From a virus, in the IMG/VR virus record IMGVR_UViG_3300025010_000053, positions 1 through 64,000 of that record: 64,000 bases of DNA; one strand, written 5' to 3'. Shown here one piece after another: positions 1-8,693 of the stretch. The notes under the pieces were generated by a model that searched no databases, had not been told where the DNA came from, and was given only the letters and a program-made list of their open reading frames with translations. Position numbers and translations under genes: made by a program. Numbering within the stretch: the stretch's first letter is position 1; each line of letters starts with the position of its first letter.

Positions 1-1362
1 GACATTGAAAAGCAAGTAGCGGCACTGAATGCCGGTGGTGTGCCAGATTTATCGGTACCGGCAAATGTTAACACAGAAGAGTTAAATAAGCAGGTAGCGG
101 CAATAGGCGGAACTAAAGTGCCCGACCTAAACGTTCCTGCCAACCTTGATGTTAACGGGCTAACTAACCAGGTCAACAAGCAAATGCCGGAGCTTGGCAA
201 TAATACATCTGCCGAATACGCTAAGGGAATAGACAGTGGACTGCCTAAGGTTGCTGACGCGGTCAAAAGAGTGACAGAGACAGTTAAGAGTAACCTGCCG
301 ACAGCGGAGCAGATGAATACTCTTGGACTTGGTGTGGCGCATAACTTGGCAGCAGGAATAAGTAGTGGCTCAGAAGGCGTGACTTCTGCAGCTAAAAGCC
401 TGGCAGATAAGGTTATCGGCACGGTTAAGGCATCGTTTGGAATTCAGTCTCCTTCAACCGTTTTTCATGGCATCGGCATTAACATGATTCAGGGACTGAT
501 TAACGGACTAAAGGCAAATGACTTAAAGAGCATGGCAACTGATATTTTTGGCGATATTCCAAGTGCTTTAGGTGGTGTACTTAGCGGTGGTGGAGCTGTC
601 AGCGGTAACGTTACACAGTGGCTGTCGGCGGCACTAGCTTTGACAGGAACATCTCAGTCATGGTTGCCTGGTTTGCAAAGGTTGGTTGCTGCAGAGTCAG
701 GCGGAAATCCGAAAGCGTACAATTCAACGCCTGTTGGCAAAGAGCACGCTACAGGGTTATTGCAGACTTTGCCGAGCACTTTTAGGGCTAATGCTGCGCC
801 TGGCATGGGCGATATCAATAATCCGGTGCATAATGCGGCTGCCGCTATAAACTACATCAAAGGGCGTTATGGCAGTGTTTATAATACGCCTTTGTTCCGG
901 AGTGGTGGCAAGTATGTCGGATATGCAACCGGGGGCATAATCAATCAAAAGCACCTGGCATATGTCGGTGAGGAAGGCCCTGAGTCTATTATACCACTGT
1001 CAAATAACAGAAACAGGGCACTGTCTCTTTGGGAGAAGACAGGGCATATTCTTGGCGCTCTCTCTCCGATAAGAAGCATTAGAAACATCTTGGACGCAAA
1101 TCAAGCGAATACGCCAATAGCTCAGGAAATGACACAGACAGCGCAAACTATTACGGTAAATTCACAGGGCAATGGCGGTAGCGCACCTTCGATTAAGATC
1201 GAGTCGGGTGCAATAGTTATTCAGGCAAGTCCAGAGCAAAGTGCAGACGATATAGCCCAAGCAGTAGTTAAAAAAGCCATGCCCCTTATAGCGCGAAAGT
1301 ATGAGCAAATGATCCGTGATAAGATGCGCAATACCGGCAAAATATCTGTGGGGGTGCTCTAA
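1..1362 (+). CDS. Tail tape measure protein, C-terminal part, with SLT lysozyme-like domain
   Basis: The frame is open from base 1, so the N-terminal part lies outside the window. Two degenerate copies of a repeat containing VPDL.VPAN occupy the first ~60 visible residues. The stretch around 'FGIQSPSTVFHGIG' is typical of tape measures. Residues about 215-295 form a soluble lytic transglycosylase-like domain: candidate catalytic Glu in 'AAESGGNP' (residue ~232), then 'GLLQTLPSTF' and 'NPVHNAAAAINYI'. Known role of the family: sets tail length and is ejected with DNA. The SLT domain would locally open peptidoglycan (inference). It is followed at once by the LysM protein gene. Confidence 0.88.
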   Translation, partial: DIEKQVAALNAGGVPDLSVPANVNTEELNKQVAAIGGTKVPDLNVPANLDVNGLTNQVNKQMPELGNNTSAEYAKGIDSGLPKVADAVKRVTETVKSNLPTAEQMNTLGLGVAHNLAAGISSGSEGVTSAAKSLADKVIGTVKASFGIQSPSTVFHGIGINMIQGLINGLKANDLKSMATDIFGDIPSALGGVLSGGGAVSGNVTQWLSAALALTGTSQSWLPGLQRLVAAESGGNPKAYNSTPVGKEHATGLLQTLPSTFRANAAPGMGDINNPVHNAAAAINYIKGRYGSVYNTPLFRSGGKYVGYATGGIINQKHLAYVGEEGPESIIPLSNNRNRALSLWEKTGHILGALSPIRSIRNILDANQANTPIAQEMTQTAQTITVNSQGNGGSAPSIKIESGAIVIQASPEQSADDIAQAVVKKAMPLIARKYEQMIRDKMRNTGKISVGVL

Positions 1363-1363
1363 G

Positions 1364-2005
1364 TTGGGTTACAGGCTGAAGCTAAAAGGCGGATCCAAGA
1401 CGATCACCTTCGATATACATGAACTGCCCGAACAGATACCACTTGGCGGGGAACAGTTGTTAGCGGTGCATAAGTTTCCCGGTGGGTATAAGTCGATTCA
1501 GGCTCTAGGCGCATTCGATGAAGCTGTCGAATGGTCGGGTGAGTTTTTATATGAAGAAGCCATGGACAGGGCGGCGGAGCTTGACTCTATGCGTAGGGCA
1601 GGCAAGCAATTAACTCTGTCATGGGGACCAATATCGCTGCCCGTTGTGATAGCAAGTTTTACTTATCAGCCACAAAACAAGTACAGCGTGCCGTATACAA
1701 TCAAGTTGGAGGTGTGTCAGGAACCTCCGATCGGGACGACGTTATCACTAGATGCACTAGCTGTAGCGGCAAATGCAGTGGCTCAAACTAACCCGCCCGA
1801 AAAGCAAACCGTAACATATGTAGTGCAACACAGAGACTCGCTGTCCAAAATATCAAATAGGTTTGGCGTTACTTGGCAGGCAATATACGAAGCTAACGCG
1901 GATAAGATTAAAAATCCAAGCATGATCTATGCTGGCATGGAACTGGTAATACCCGTTGAAAATACAGATAATACATCATGGCTGGTGATACCAAGTGCTC
2001 AGTAA
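1364..2005 (+). CDS. LysM-domain tail/baseplate protein (PBSX XkdP-like)
   Basis: Start taken as TTG 1364, one base after the tape measure stop, with a GGGGGTG ribosome binding site ahead of it; an ATG at 1316 lies inside the tape measure and has no RBS. About 213 residues. The C-terminal ~50 residues are a LysM module ('YVVQHRDSLSKISNRFGV..QAIYEAN...NP..IYAGM.L.IP'), which binds peptidoglycan. Size, domain and position between tape measure and hub match XkdP of PBSX-type contractile tails, where it links tube and baseplate. Its 3' end overlaps the hub gene by 11 bases. Confidence 0.85.
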   Translation: MGYRLKLKGGSKTITFDIHELPEQIPLGGEQLLAVHKFPGGYKSIQALGAFDEAVEWSGEFLYEEAMDRAAELDSMRRAGKQLTLSWGPISLPVVIASFTYQPQNKYSVPYTIKLEVCQEPPIGTTLSLDALAVAANAVAQTNPPEKQTVTYVVQHRDSLSKISNRFGVTWQAIYEANADKIKNPSMIYAGMELVIPVENTDNTSWLVIPSAQ

Positions 2006-3092
2006 GCAAATATTAAAACCTGGTTTTTTTCGTGGATATGGTAAACCAAAGGCAACTGTCAGGATGTTAGGTTATGACCTGCCTAAATGGGAAAGTATTC
2101 TGGTAGAAAATAACGCTTTTTCTGTAGCGGACAGTTTTGATATATCCCTACCATGGGATGTATCTGATAAGCAGATTGATCCTCTTTTATCAAGTGGCCC
2201 GGACTTTCAAAGCCAGTTCGTGAGCGGTACCAATATCCCAGTAGAAGTTTATCTGGGATTTGAGCGCGAGTCGGCAAAGCGGATTATGTACGGCAAGATG
2301 GATGTAGCGCGATGGAACTTTGACAGTGACGGGGAAGTCGCAACTGTTATAGGTCGAAATTTAACCGGACAGCTAATCGACACTAAAACAACTGAAAAAT
2401 ACCAAAACCTGACTGCCAGCAAGGTTGCCGAGCAGTTTTTTATTCAACACGGACTGACTCCACAGGTCACAAAAACGACAAACCTTGTAGGTACATACCT
2501 GAACAAAGATCAGACGCAAATGGAGCGTGAGACAGCACAGTGGGACTTGTTGCTGTGGTTGGCTCAGGAGGAAGGTTTTGTTTGCAGGGTAAACGACAAC
2601 GTGGGGTATTTTGGCCCGAGATCCGGAGTGGTAAACCTTTCCGCAGAGCCCTTGGTATATACCTGGGGTTTAAATATTTTAGACCTGGAAATAGAACGTG
2701 GTCCGCATGCAGCGCGTAACCTTGTCGTTGAAGTGGTTAGTTGGCATGGTAAAAAGCGCGTGGTAGAAAAAGCCACATCAAGAACGCATGTTGAGGAAAA
2801 GTATACCCAGAGATTTACCATTCCAGGCTTAACACGAGAGCAGGCGCAGAAGCGGGCTAGGTCTATCCTAGAGGAACTGAGCGCGCAAGAGATGTTTGGA
2901 CGACTCAGGACTGATTGGATACCTGAGTTTGGCACTGACCGCAGAATTGCTTTGCATGGTGTAGGACTTGGTTTGTCACAGATTTATTATGTGACAAAAA
3001 CTACCGTTCAATCATCCTTGAGTGGTGGCATTGAAGCAGAATTATCATTTGTAAACAACTACATCCAGGACGCGGGGAGGTATTCGCCTTGA
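1995..3092 (+). CDS. Baseplate hub protein (XkdQ / late control gpD-like)
   Basis: 365 residues from GTG 1995, overlapping the LysM gene. The N-terminal beta-rich part and the motif 'LLLWLAQEEGFVCRV' (residues ~182-196) resemble the hub family, in which the sentence 'll..lae.eGf' recurs. The C-terminal part 'EQAQKRARSILEEL' is the usual helix before the last beta domain. In contractile tails this trimer sits at the baseplate centre and carries the spike. Order LysM protein - hub - spike - gp25 - J supports the call. Ends in a TTGA overlap with the next start. Confidence 0.82.
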   Translation: MLSKQILKPGFFRGYGKPKATVRMLGYDLPKWESILVENNAFSVADSFDISLPWDVSDKQIDPLLSSGPDFQSQFVSGTNIPVEVYLGFERESAKRIMYGKMDVARWNFDSDGEVATVIGRNLTGQLIDTKTTEKYQNLTASKVAEQFFIQHGLTPQVTKTTNLVGTYLNKDQTQMERETAQWDLLLWLAQEEGFVCRVNDNVGYFGPRSGVVNLSAEPLVYTWGLNILDLEIERGPHAARNLVVEVVSWHGKKRVVEKATSRTHVEEKYTQRFTIPGLTREQAQKRARSILEELSAQEMFGRLRTDWIPEFGTDRRIALHGVGLGLSQIYYVTKTTVQSSLSGGIEAELSFVNNYIQDAGRYSP

Positions 3093-3445
3093 CACAGCGC
3101 ATGATTGAACAGCTAAAGGACATAGTAAACACTCAAGCGGAAACGGTGACTTCCTGCCATGGGGTGGTTGTTTCTCAGGACAATGCAAGCCGAGCATTAA
3201 AAGTGATGCTAGAACCTTATGGCGTCGAGTCTGGTTGGCTCAGAGTGCTGCAGTGGCCTTATTTACCTAAAAAACACAGCCCGCATACGCACAACGAACC
3301 ACCACTAACGACAAGCGCCGAAAACCAAGACCTTAATCACGAAAAAGACGAATTTTCTAGCTATAACTGGGTAGGACAGGAGGTGGTGGTCCTAATGCTG
3401 TACAGTGACTTTAGTAGTGGAGTGATATTGGGTCCGCTCTGGTGA
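3089..3445 (+). CDS. Baseplate spike/assembly protein (gpV-like or XkdR-position protein)
   Basis: 118 residues from TTG 3089, overlapping the hub stop by four bases (translational coupling). The C-terminus 'VGQEVVVLMLYSDFSSGVILGPLW' region looks like the end of an OB-fold as in gpV/gp5 spike proteins, where 'G..VlV.f...d...g.vlG' is common. A middle stretch 'HSPHTHNEPPLTT' is probably a flexible loop. Its place between hub and gp25 fits either a small gpV-like spike or the DUF2577 protein XkdR of PBSX; I cannot separate these by eye. Confidence 0.6.
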   Translation: MTQRMIEQLKDIVNTQAETVTSCHGVVVSQDNASRALKVMLEPYGVESGWLRVLQWPYLPKKHSPHTHNEPPLTTSAENQDLNHEKDEFSSYNWVGQEVVVLMLYSDFSSGVILGPLW

Positions 3446-3828
3446 GTATTTTGGGTACAGATATAGCGGCACTTGAAGACATAAAGTTTGCAGGTACGGA
3501 CTTAGTGACAGTAACCAATGTTGATAATCTTAAGCAAGCCCTGTATCACAGATTAATTGCCGACAAAGGCGAATTAGTCCATCACCCTGAGTATGGCAGT
3601 GAAATATATAAGTATGTGGGCAAACCGATGACTCCAGGCAATATATCTGATATTCAGAACGAGGTGGCGCAGTGCGTGTTGCAGGATCCGCGCGTTGAGG
3701 TTGTGTTGACTGTTGAGGTGGAGGTAATTGCAAAAGCGATTTTGGTTTATCTAACCTTTAAGGCAATAGGAGTACAGGTCCCAATTAATGCAGTATTCCC
3801 TTTCAGTGAGGTGATCGAAGGTGTTTAG
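3442..3828 (+). CDS. Baseplate wedge protein, GPW/gp25 family (XkdS position)
   Basis: 128 residues from GTG 3442, overlapping the previous stop by four bases. The pattern 'NLKQALYHRLIADKGELVHHPEYGSEIYKYVG' followed by 'IQNEVAQCVLQDPRV' matches the gp25/GPW fold (a short helix-strand domain with lysozyme-like name only). Family role: wedge subunit linking baseplate periphery to the sheath. It is followed by baseplate J with an 8-base overlap, the canonical order in P2- and PBSX-type tails. Confidence 0.85.
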   Translation: MSILGTDIAALEDIKFAGTDLVTVTNVDNLKQALYHRLIADKGELVHHPEYGSEIYKYVGKPMTPGNISDIQNEVAQCVLQDPRVEVVLTVEVEVIAKAILVYLTFKAIGVQVPINAVFPFSEVIEGV

Positions 3829-4888
3829 GAAGTTTACTGAGATAGCACAGTCCTTGGTGGAAGGGATATTCAGCGCAACCACCAAGATTACCGACCTAAA
3901 CCCAGGGTCGATTATCAGAACTCTGATTGAAGGAATATCTGACATTCAGGAGAAGTTTTACGTTGCCCTAAAATGGTCTTTCGATCAGTCCTTTGTTTTG
4001 GGTGCAACCGAAGAAAATTTGGATAAGAAGGCTGCAGAATGGGGTTTAACGAGGAAGAAGGCAACTAAAGCCGTAACAGTTTGCGTGTTGGAGAAAGCAA
4101 GTCCTGTGTCGATCGATACTCCTATTGGTGCCGGTATTCTAGTCACAACAACGCCAATAGGTGGCAGCGAACCGGTTTATTTTGTTACGACTGAGGCAAC
4201 TATTATTCCTGCCGGTTCTCAATATTCCAATCCAGTTGTCACTGAATGTACGGTTGCCGGGTTAATTGGAAACGTCATGACAGGTGAGATTAACCTTTCC
4301 GCCAGTACGGGCATTGACGGGGTAAGTAATACCTCTCACGCTTCGGGCGGCACGGATACTGAGAGTGACGATGATTTCAGAGCCCGCATACTGGAACTGC
4401 TAAGAACTCCTGTTAGGGGTGGTACAAAAGCGGACTATGAATATTGGGCGCTGTCTGTGTCCGGCGTGACAGATGCTAAATGCTATCCGCTTAATCGTGG
4501 GCCCGGTACTGTGGATGTACTGATCAATACCACAAGCGGGGTGCCTCCGGCGATTTTATTGCAGGCGGTTGCTGACTATATCGAAACGGTAAGACCGATT
4601 GGTGCAGACGTGGATGTAGTAGCGCCTAACCCCATAACTGTTGATGTAACCGTGACATTGCAAGCCAAAACGGGATATCTGGTAGTTGATTTAGTAGAAC
4701 CTGTGCGTGATGCAATAGATAACTATATCAGCAGCGTAGCGATAGGCGATGTTGTGCGCTTGACCGGTATTGGCAACGCTGTCATTGATGTGTCCGGCGT
4801 ATTGGACTATGTAATTATTTCACCTGCCGCAAATGTGACTCTTGGTAATACTGATGTGGCTGTACCTGGCGTAATAAGTGTTGAATAA
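3821..4888 (+). CDS. Baseplate J-like protein
   Basis: 355 residues from GTG 3821. Residues ~170-205 carry the hallmark of the family: 'GGTDTESDDDFRARILELL' followed by 'GGTKADYEYWAL'. N-terminal helix 'LNPGSIIRTLIEGISD' is also typical. Family role: wedge protein that together with gp25 and gpI forms the baseplate arms of contractile tails. Length is close to PBSX XkdT (~350). The gene overlaps its neighbours on both sides, suggesting a tightly coupled structural operon. Confidence 0.9.
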   Translation: MFRKFTEIAQSLVEGIFSATTKITDLNPGSIIRTLIEGISDIQEKFYVALKWSFDQSFVLGATEENLDKKAAEWGLTRKKATKAVTVCVLEKASPVSIDTPIGAGILVTTTPIGGSEPVYFVTTEATIIPAGSQYSNPVVTECTVAGLIGNVMTGEINLSASTGIDGVSNTSHASGGTDTESDDDFRARILELLRTPVRGGTKADYEYWALSVSGVTDAKCYPLNRGPGTVDVLINTTSGVPPAILLQAVADYIETVRPIGADVDVVAPNPITVDVTVTLQAKTGYLVVDLVEPVRDAIDNYISSVAIGDVVRLTGIGNAVIDVSGVLDYVIISPAANVTLGNTDVAVPGVISVE

Positions 4889-4901
4889 GTGGGTGGGTGC
4901 T

Positions 4902-5543
4902 ATGGATTTTGGTACTGTACTAAGAAACTTTTTCCCGCGCAGGTGGTTTAATTCAGGGGACTCTGCAATTATTGCCGCTCTTGGTGCAGAGTTTGATCTA
5001 CTAGACAGTGACCTCGAAGAGTTTCGCCAGCAACTACTTGTTGCTAGTGCCACTGGAGGCTTAAGCGAATGGGAAACAATATTTAACCTGCCGTCTAATT
5101 CTGCCATGACTTACGAGGAACGGCGAGCGATTATTTTGTCTAGGATACGTGGTTTTGGTGCGCCAACTGTGGCTAAAATCAATAACGTAGCGAGAGTATA
5201 TATTGAAAACGCGCGGGTAGTTGAGGCAGGCAATGTTTATCTTTATCAACTAATTATCGAATCTCCTGAACCTGCTTTGCTGCATAATACTATGGCAATG
5301 TTGAAAGCTGTTGATGTCATGAAGCCAGCGCATTTAATACTGGGCTATAGGTATATCGGCACTACATGGGATGACCTTGATGCTTTAAGTTTATCGTGGG
5401 ACGAAATAGAGCGTTTTATATGGGATGACTTTGAGGTGTCAGTCAGGACATGGGACGATCAGGACGCACTTGATCTGACATGGGATCAGACGGATGGCGA
5501 CAGTTGGGACGGGTACGAAAGTACTGTATTATGGTTTCAGTAG
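4902..5543 (+). CDS. gpI/XkdU-like baseplate protein (DUF2313) with W-D repeat tail
   Basis: Start set at ATG 4902 behind GGGTGG; a TTG at 4878 inside the J gene is an alternative without a clear RBS. The first ~150 residues resemble DUF2313/gpI ('RRWFNSG', 'LPSNSAMTYEERRAIILSRI', 'VDVMKPAHLILGYRY'). The last ~60 residues are a low-complexity array of Trp-Asp motifs ('TWDDLDAL', 'SWDEIE', 'TWDDQDAL', 'TWDQTDG', 'SWDGYE'), probably a tandem repeat that contacts the next fibre gene product (inference). Confidence 0.75.
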   Translation: MDFGTVLRNFFPRRWFNSGDSAIIAALGAEFDLLDSDLEEFRQQLLVASATGGLSEWETIFNLPSNSAMTYEERRAIILSRIRGFGAPTVAKINNVARVYIENARVVEAGNVYLYQLIIESPEPALLHNTMAMLKAVDVMKPAHLILGYRYIGTTWDDLDALSLSWDEIERFIWDDFEVSVRTWDDQDALDLTWDQTDGDSWDGYESTVLWFQ

Positions 5544-5563
5544 TATTATTGGGGGTGTGAGTA

Positions 5564-6682
5564 TTGCCGGTTGAGACAGCGAAATTAGGGCTTAAAAAGC
5601 CGCTTGGGACGGATAAAGTAACCAGGGCGGCATATAATGAAAATCTTGATATTATCGACAGGTTAGTAACGCGAGATCAGTTTTATCTTGACTCGCTGAG
5701 CTATAACGAAACGGGAAGTGTAATAAGTTTTGTTCTCGGTGCTGGCTTTGTGGAGATTGTGGGAAGTGAGGTTGTAAGTGCTTCACTGAGTGTGGACACT
5801 GCTTGTAACATTGTAAATCCGGCCATTAATACCATTTATAACGTTTGCATTAAGAGTGACGGAACTATTGCCACAAATACTGGTGATATTCCGGCAGATA
5901 GCTTGCTGCTGTGGGAGATTGTAGTAGGTCAGAGTTTATCTGACCTGTCCAAGAGAGACAAGAGGGGTATTTTAAGCAATATCGGCAAAAGAGTTGTGGA
6001 GCACATTGACGATGACACTGCACATGGAATTGGTAATCATTTAACAAACCCTAATGCACACACCCTTACTAGCAGTATAACTTACTATGTAAACGCTGCT
6101 ACTGGCAATGACGATAATGACGGAAGTAGTGAAAGTCCACTAAAAACAATAACTGCAGCCATAAACAAACTTCCTGCGAGAATTAATGTCACCGCTAATA
6201 TTACTATATATGCTGGTATCTATGATGAGAATGTGTATATCAAAGGTTTTTATGGCAGTGGCGCTATTAATATTAGGAGGCATACTGTCGACATTGTAAA
6301 TATTAATGGGAGTATTGCTATTTCAGGTTGCCAGCTAACGGTTACATTGTCTAACTTAATAATTAGAAGTGTCGACATAGATAATAGTGTTGACGCCAAA
6401 GTGGAGTATTGCTTTATAAATACTGCGGAACCGCCTGTAAGTATATCTGTTGGGGTTGATGTAAAAAACTCAAACGCTTGGATATATGTCACAACAATAT
6501 CAAATTGCAGTGGCGGTGCGATAGAGGCACACAGAGGTTCTCAGGTGCTTAGTGACACCAATAGCGGCGCTAATAATGTAATTGGATTGCGTGCGTGGTC
6601 AACTGGATGTATTGCAAAAAGGCTTAGCCAACCCCCCGGAACCACGCCTGAAGCTACTGTGGACGGCGGCCAAATCAGATAG
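5564..6682 (+). CDS. Tail fibre/tailspike with beta-helix domain
   Basis: 372 residues from TTG 5564 with GGGGGTG upstream. The N-terminus 'TAKLGLKKPLGTDKVTRAAYNENLDIID' region resembles attachment domains of phage tail fibres. From about residue 178 a right-handed beta-helix begins with 'YYVNAATGNDDNDGSSESPLKTI', a signature of pectate-lyase-like tailspikes, followed by short repeating beta-strands. Probable role: receptor binding or polysaccharide depolymerisation at the tail tip. No catalytic residues can be assigned by eye. Confidence 0.7.
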   Translation: MPVETAKLGLKKPLGTDKVTRAAYNENLDIIDRLVTRDQFYLDSLSYNETGSVISFVLGAGFVEIVGSEVVSASLSVDTACNIVNPAINTIYNVCIKSDGTIATNTGDIPADSLLLWEIVVGQSLSDLSKRDKRGILSNIGKRVVEHIDDDTAHGIGNHLTNPNAHTLTSSITYYVNAATGNDDNDGSSESPLKTITAAINKLPARINVTANITIYAGIYDENVYIKGFYGSGAINIRRHTVDIVNINGSIAISGCQLTVTLSNLIIRSVDIDNSVDAKVEYCFINTAEPPVSISVGVDVKNSNAWIYVTTISNCSGGAIEAHRGSQVLSDTNSGANNVIGLRAWSTGCIAKRLSQPPGTTPEATVDGGQIR

Positions 6683-6693
6683 GCGGTGATTTC

Positions 6694-7341
6694 TTGAACT
6701 TTTCCTCACCATTAAACATTAACAATGAATTAACCCCGGCAAGCGACTTTATGACAATTGTTGCTGACGTGGCGGACACGCCATTTCTACTGACAAATGA
6801 TCCTTTGTTAGCTAGTGGAGTATATGAGCAGAAAGTTAAAAACCGCTTTGGTAGCGTCTTAGTTAATCGTGTGAGAGGTTTTGTGTATACAGACCAAAGC
6901 GGCACTTTGTACGTCGAAGAACGGTCGGAAGATGGCACGTGGACAGAGCGAAAGCAGGTTACTGTGACGCTAAACACACAAGCAGACACGGGTTGGGTAG
7001 CACTAACTAAAAAAATGTATCGGTTTAGGTACGAAAACAATGCCGACGCGCAGGGAGAGTTATATATTTACCAGGCAGTCGGTTTTGGTTTTTCGGCCGG
7101 CATATTCAAAGAACCGTTTAGCGGTAGTGAGACGGTTACACACGTATTCAGTCAGACGATGCGGGGGCTAATGATTAAGAATGACGGCGAAGAATCACTG
7201 TCATTTACTATTGACGATGGCCCTTCTGCTGGTGACACGCGGGAGATACTGCCATATGAGGGTTGGAATTTTAACCTCGAACCTTTTACAACTGTGACGA
7301 TAACTACAAATGTTGCTTTCCGTGCTGAAGGAGTGAGTTGA
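6694..7341 (+). CDS. Putative tail/baseplate accessory protein, unknown family
   Basis: 215 residues from TTG 6694, preceded by GGCGGTGAT. Beta-rich, no membrane segment, no motif I recognise. The middle part ('GSGTLYVEERSEDGTWTE', 'MYRFRYENNADAQGELYIYQAV') reads like a jelly-roll or immunoglobulin-like domain. It lies in the structural run between tailspike and the large fibre, so a virion role is inferred from position only. Confidence 0.55.
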   Translation: MNFSSPLNINNELTPASDFMTIVADVADTPFLLTNDPLLASGVYEQKVKNRFGSVLVNRVRGFVYTDQSGTLYVEERSEDGTWTERKQVTVTLNTQADTGWVALTKKMYRFRYENNADAQGELYIYQAVGFGFSAGIFKEPFSGSETVTHVFSQTMRGLMIKNDGEESLSFTIDDGPSAGDTREILPYEGWNFNLEPFTTVTITTNVAFRAEGVS

Positions 7342-7342
7342 G

Positions 7343-7735
7343 ATGTTTTTTACTCCACCACCGATTACGACAGCGCAAAAAACAAGAGTGCTTGTATTTG
7401 CAGTCTCTGGCCCGATTGAGGCAGGTGTGGTCGATGTACCTATTATGTTTCCAACCAAGGGACGCGTTATCCAGGTTGCCGCAAGTTGTCATGTGCCAAG
7501 CAGTACATTGGTTAGTTTATCGGTAGAAAAGACTACTGAGATGGACTTTGCAGCAAATACAGGCTGGCAGTCTATTACCGTTAGTCAAATTCTACTTCAA
7601 GGAGGCAGCAAAGTAAGCGACCCGGCAACGCCAAGAGGTGATCCTATCTCGGAAAGGGATTACTTTAGACTAAACATCTTGGATGAAGTTGCAGGCCTGG
7701 AAGGTTTGTCTGTCGAAGTAGTTATTTTAGTTTAG
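7343..7735 (+). CDS. Small putative virion structural protein
   Basis: 130 residues from ATG 7343, one base after the previous stop. Predicted beta-sandwich: alternating hydrophobic stretches such as 'VLVFAVSGPIEAGVVDVPIMFP' and 'YFRLNILDEVAGLEGLSVEVVILV'. This pattern is common in accessory fibre or decoration proteins. No family recognised. Role inferred from its place in the tail fibre cluster. Confidence 0.55.
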   Translation: MFFTPPPITTAQKTRVLVFAVSGPIEAGVVDVPIMFPTKGRVIQVAASCHVPSSTLVSLSVEKTTEMDFAANTGWQSITVSQILLQGGSKVSDPATPRGDPISERDYFRLNILDEVAGLEGLSVEVVILV

Positions 7736-7746
7736 GAGGGGGTTCT

Positions 7747-8241
7747 ATGGGAGCACCAATTTTAACTTTACGAGATCCGATTACTTTACAAGAAATACCG
7801 CTTACTCTTGCAGCATCCGGTGGGTTTAATCCTGGCATTGTCCGGGCAGGTGGTCAGTCGGAAGAAAAGAGGATTTTAGTTTGCAATAATTTTGACGGTG
7901 TGGACGGTGTTACAGATGCCCACGACTTGACCGTAACGACTTATGACGATTTGAGCTTTAACGAGGTTAAGCCTCCGGTTGTTGGCAAGTGGCTAAATGT
8001 CCGCTGTCAATCGCTCGGAGACGCTGAATTTACTGCAGTAGGAGGAGTCAGTAACGATCATATAATCGGAGCTGCTGGCACTCCTGGTGTATTGAGCGGG
8101 GTAAAGCCTGCCGGTGCAAGTATGGAGCTTACCGACACTGCAAACTATGCGGATATTTCCCTGAGACTTAACGTTCCTGCTGACTGTATTGACTTTGGGG
8201 ATCACGTCATGCAGACGGTTTTTGTATATACGCATGTCTAG
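7747..8241 (+). CDS. Putative virion structural protein
   Basis: 164 residues from ATG 7747 with an AGGAGGGGG ribosome binding site. Begins 'MGAPILTLRDPITLQEIPLT' and continues with beta-strand patterns and few charged clusters. No recognised family. Overlaps the next gene by eight bases, which supports co-translation within the tail fibre block. Confidence 0.55.
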   Translation: MGAPILTLRDPITLQEIPLTLAASGGFNPGIVRAGGQSEEKRILVCNNFDGVDGVTDAHDLTVTTYDDLSFNEVKPPVVGKWLNVRCQSLGDAEFTAVGGVSNDHIIGAAGTPGVLSGVKPAGASMELTDTANYADISLRLNVPADCIDFGDHVMQTVFVYTHV

Positions 8242-8689
8242 GCAAAGATTGTTTTGGTTGGCTCAATACGCTGATGGGAAGCAGTTATCTGAGCGTGAAG
8301 GGGTAAGTTTTAGCCTAGTCGATAGATCAAAGCTAATTTCTTTTGGTTTGGAAGGTAACGGCTTTAGAAACTATTTTGATATGGCCGGGACATTTTGGGT
8401 GCAAGGACAGAGGTTTGAGGTGGGACGTGACGGACATAGGTTTACGCCTGGTGAGATACTGCAGTATAAGCACTCTGCTTTTGCTTTAGGTGCGGGCAGT
8501 AGGATTATTCAGCACAATATTGGATTTAGCTGCAATGATGCCAAAGTGCTGTTGTGTGTTCCGACAACAGGGAATCCCGCTTATTTAAAAGCTGAAACTG
8601 CCGACGAGAGCAGTTTTTTTGTTGCTCGAAATGGCGTGACATTAAGTCAGGTGCGGGTCAATTGCATGAAATGGGAATTAAAGAGGTGA
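8234..8689 (+). CDS. Putative virion structural protein
   Basis: 151 residues from ATG 8234, which overlaps the previous stop; longer in-frame starts upstream lie inside that gene. Beta-rich ('YFDMAGTFWVQGQRFEVG', 'VLLCVPTTGNPAYLKAE'). No family recognised. It precedes the largest fibre gene by four bases. Confidence 0.55.
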   Translation: MSRQRLFWLAQYADGKQLSEREGVSFSLVDRSKLISFGLEGNGFRNYFDMAGTFWVQGQRFEVGRDGHRFTPGEILQYKHSAFALGAGSRIIQHNIGFSCNDAKVLLCVPTTGNPAYLKAETADESSFFVARNGVTLSQVRVNCMKWELKR

Positions 8690-8693
8690 GAAT

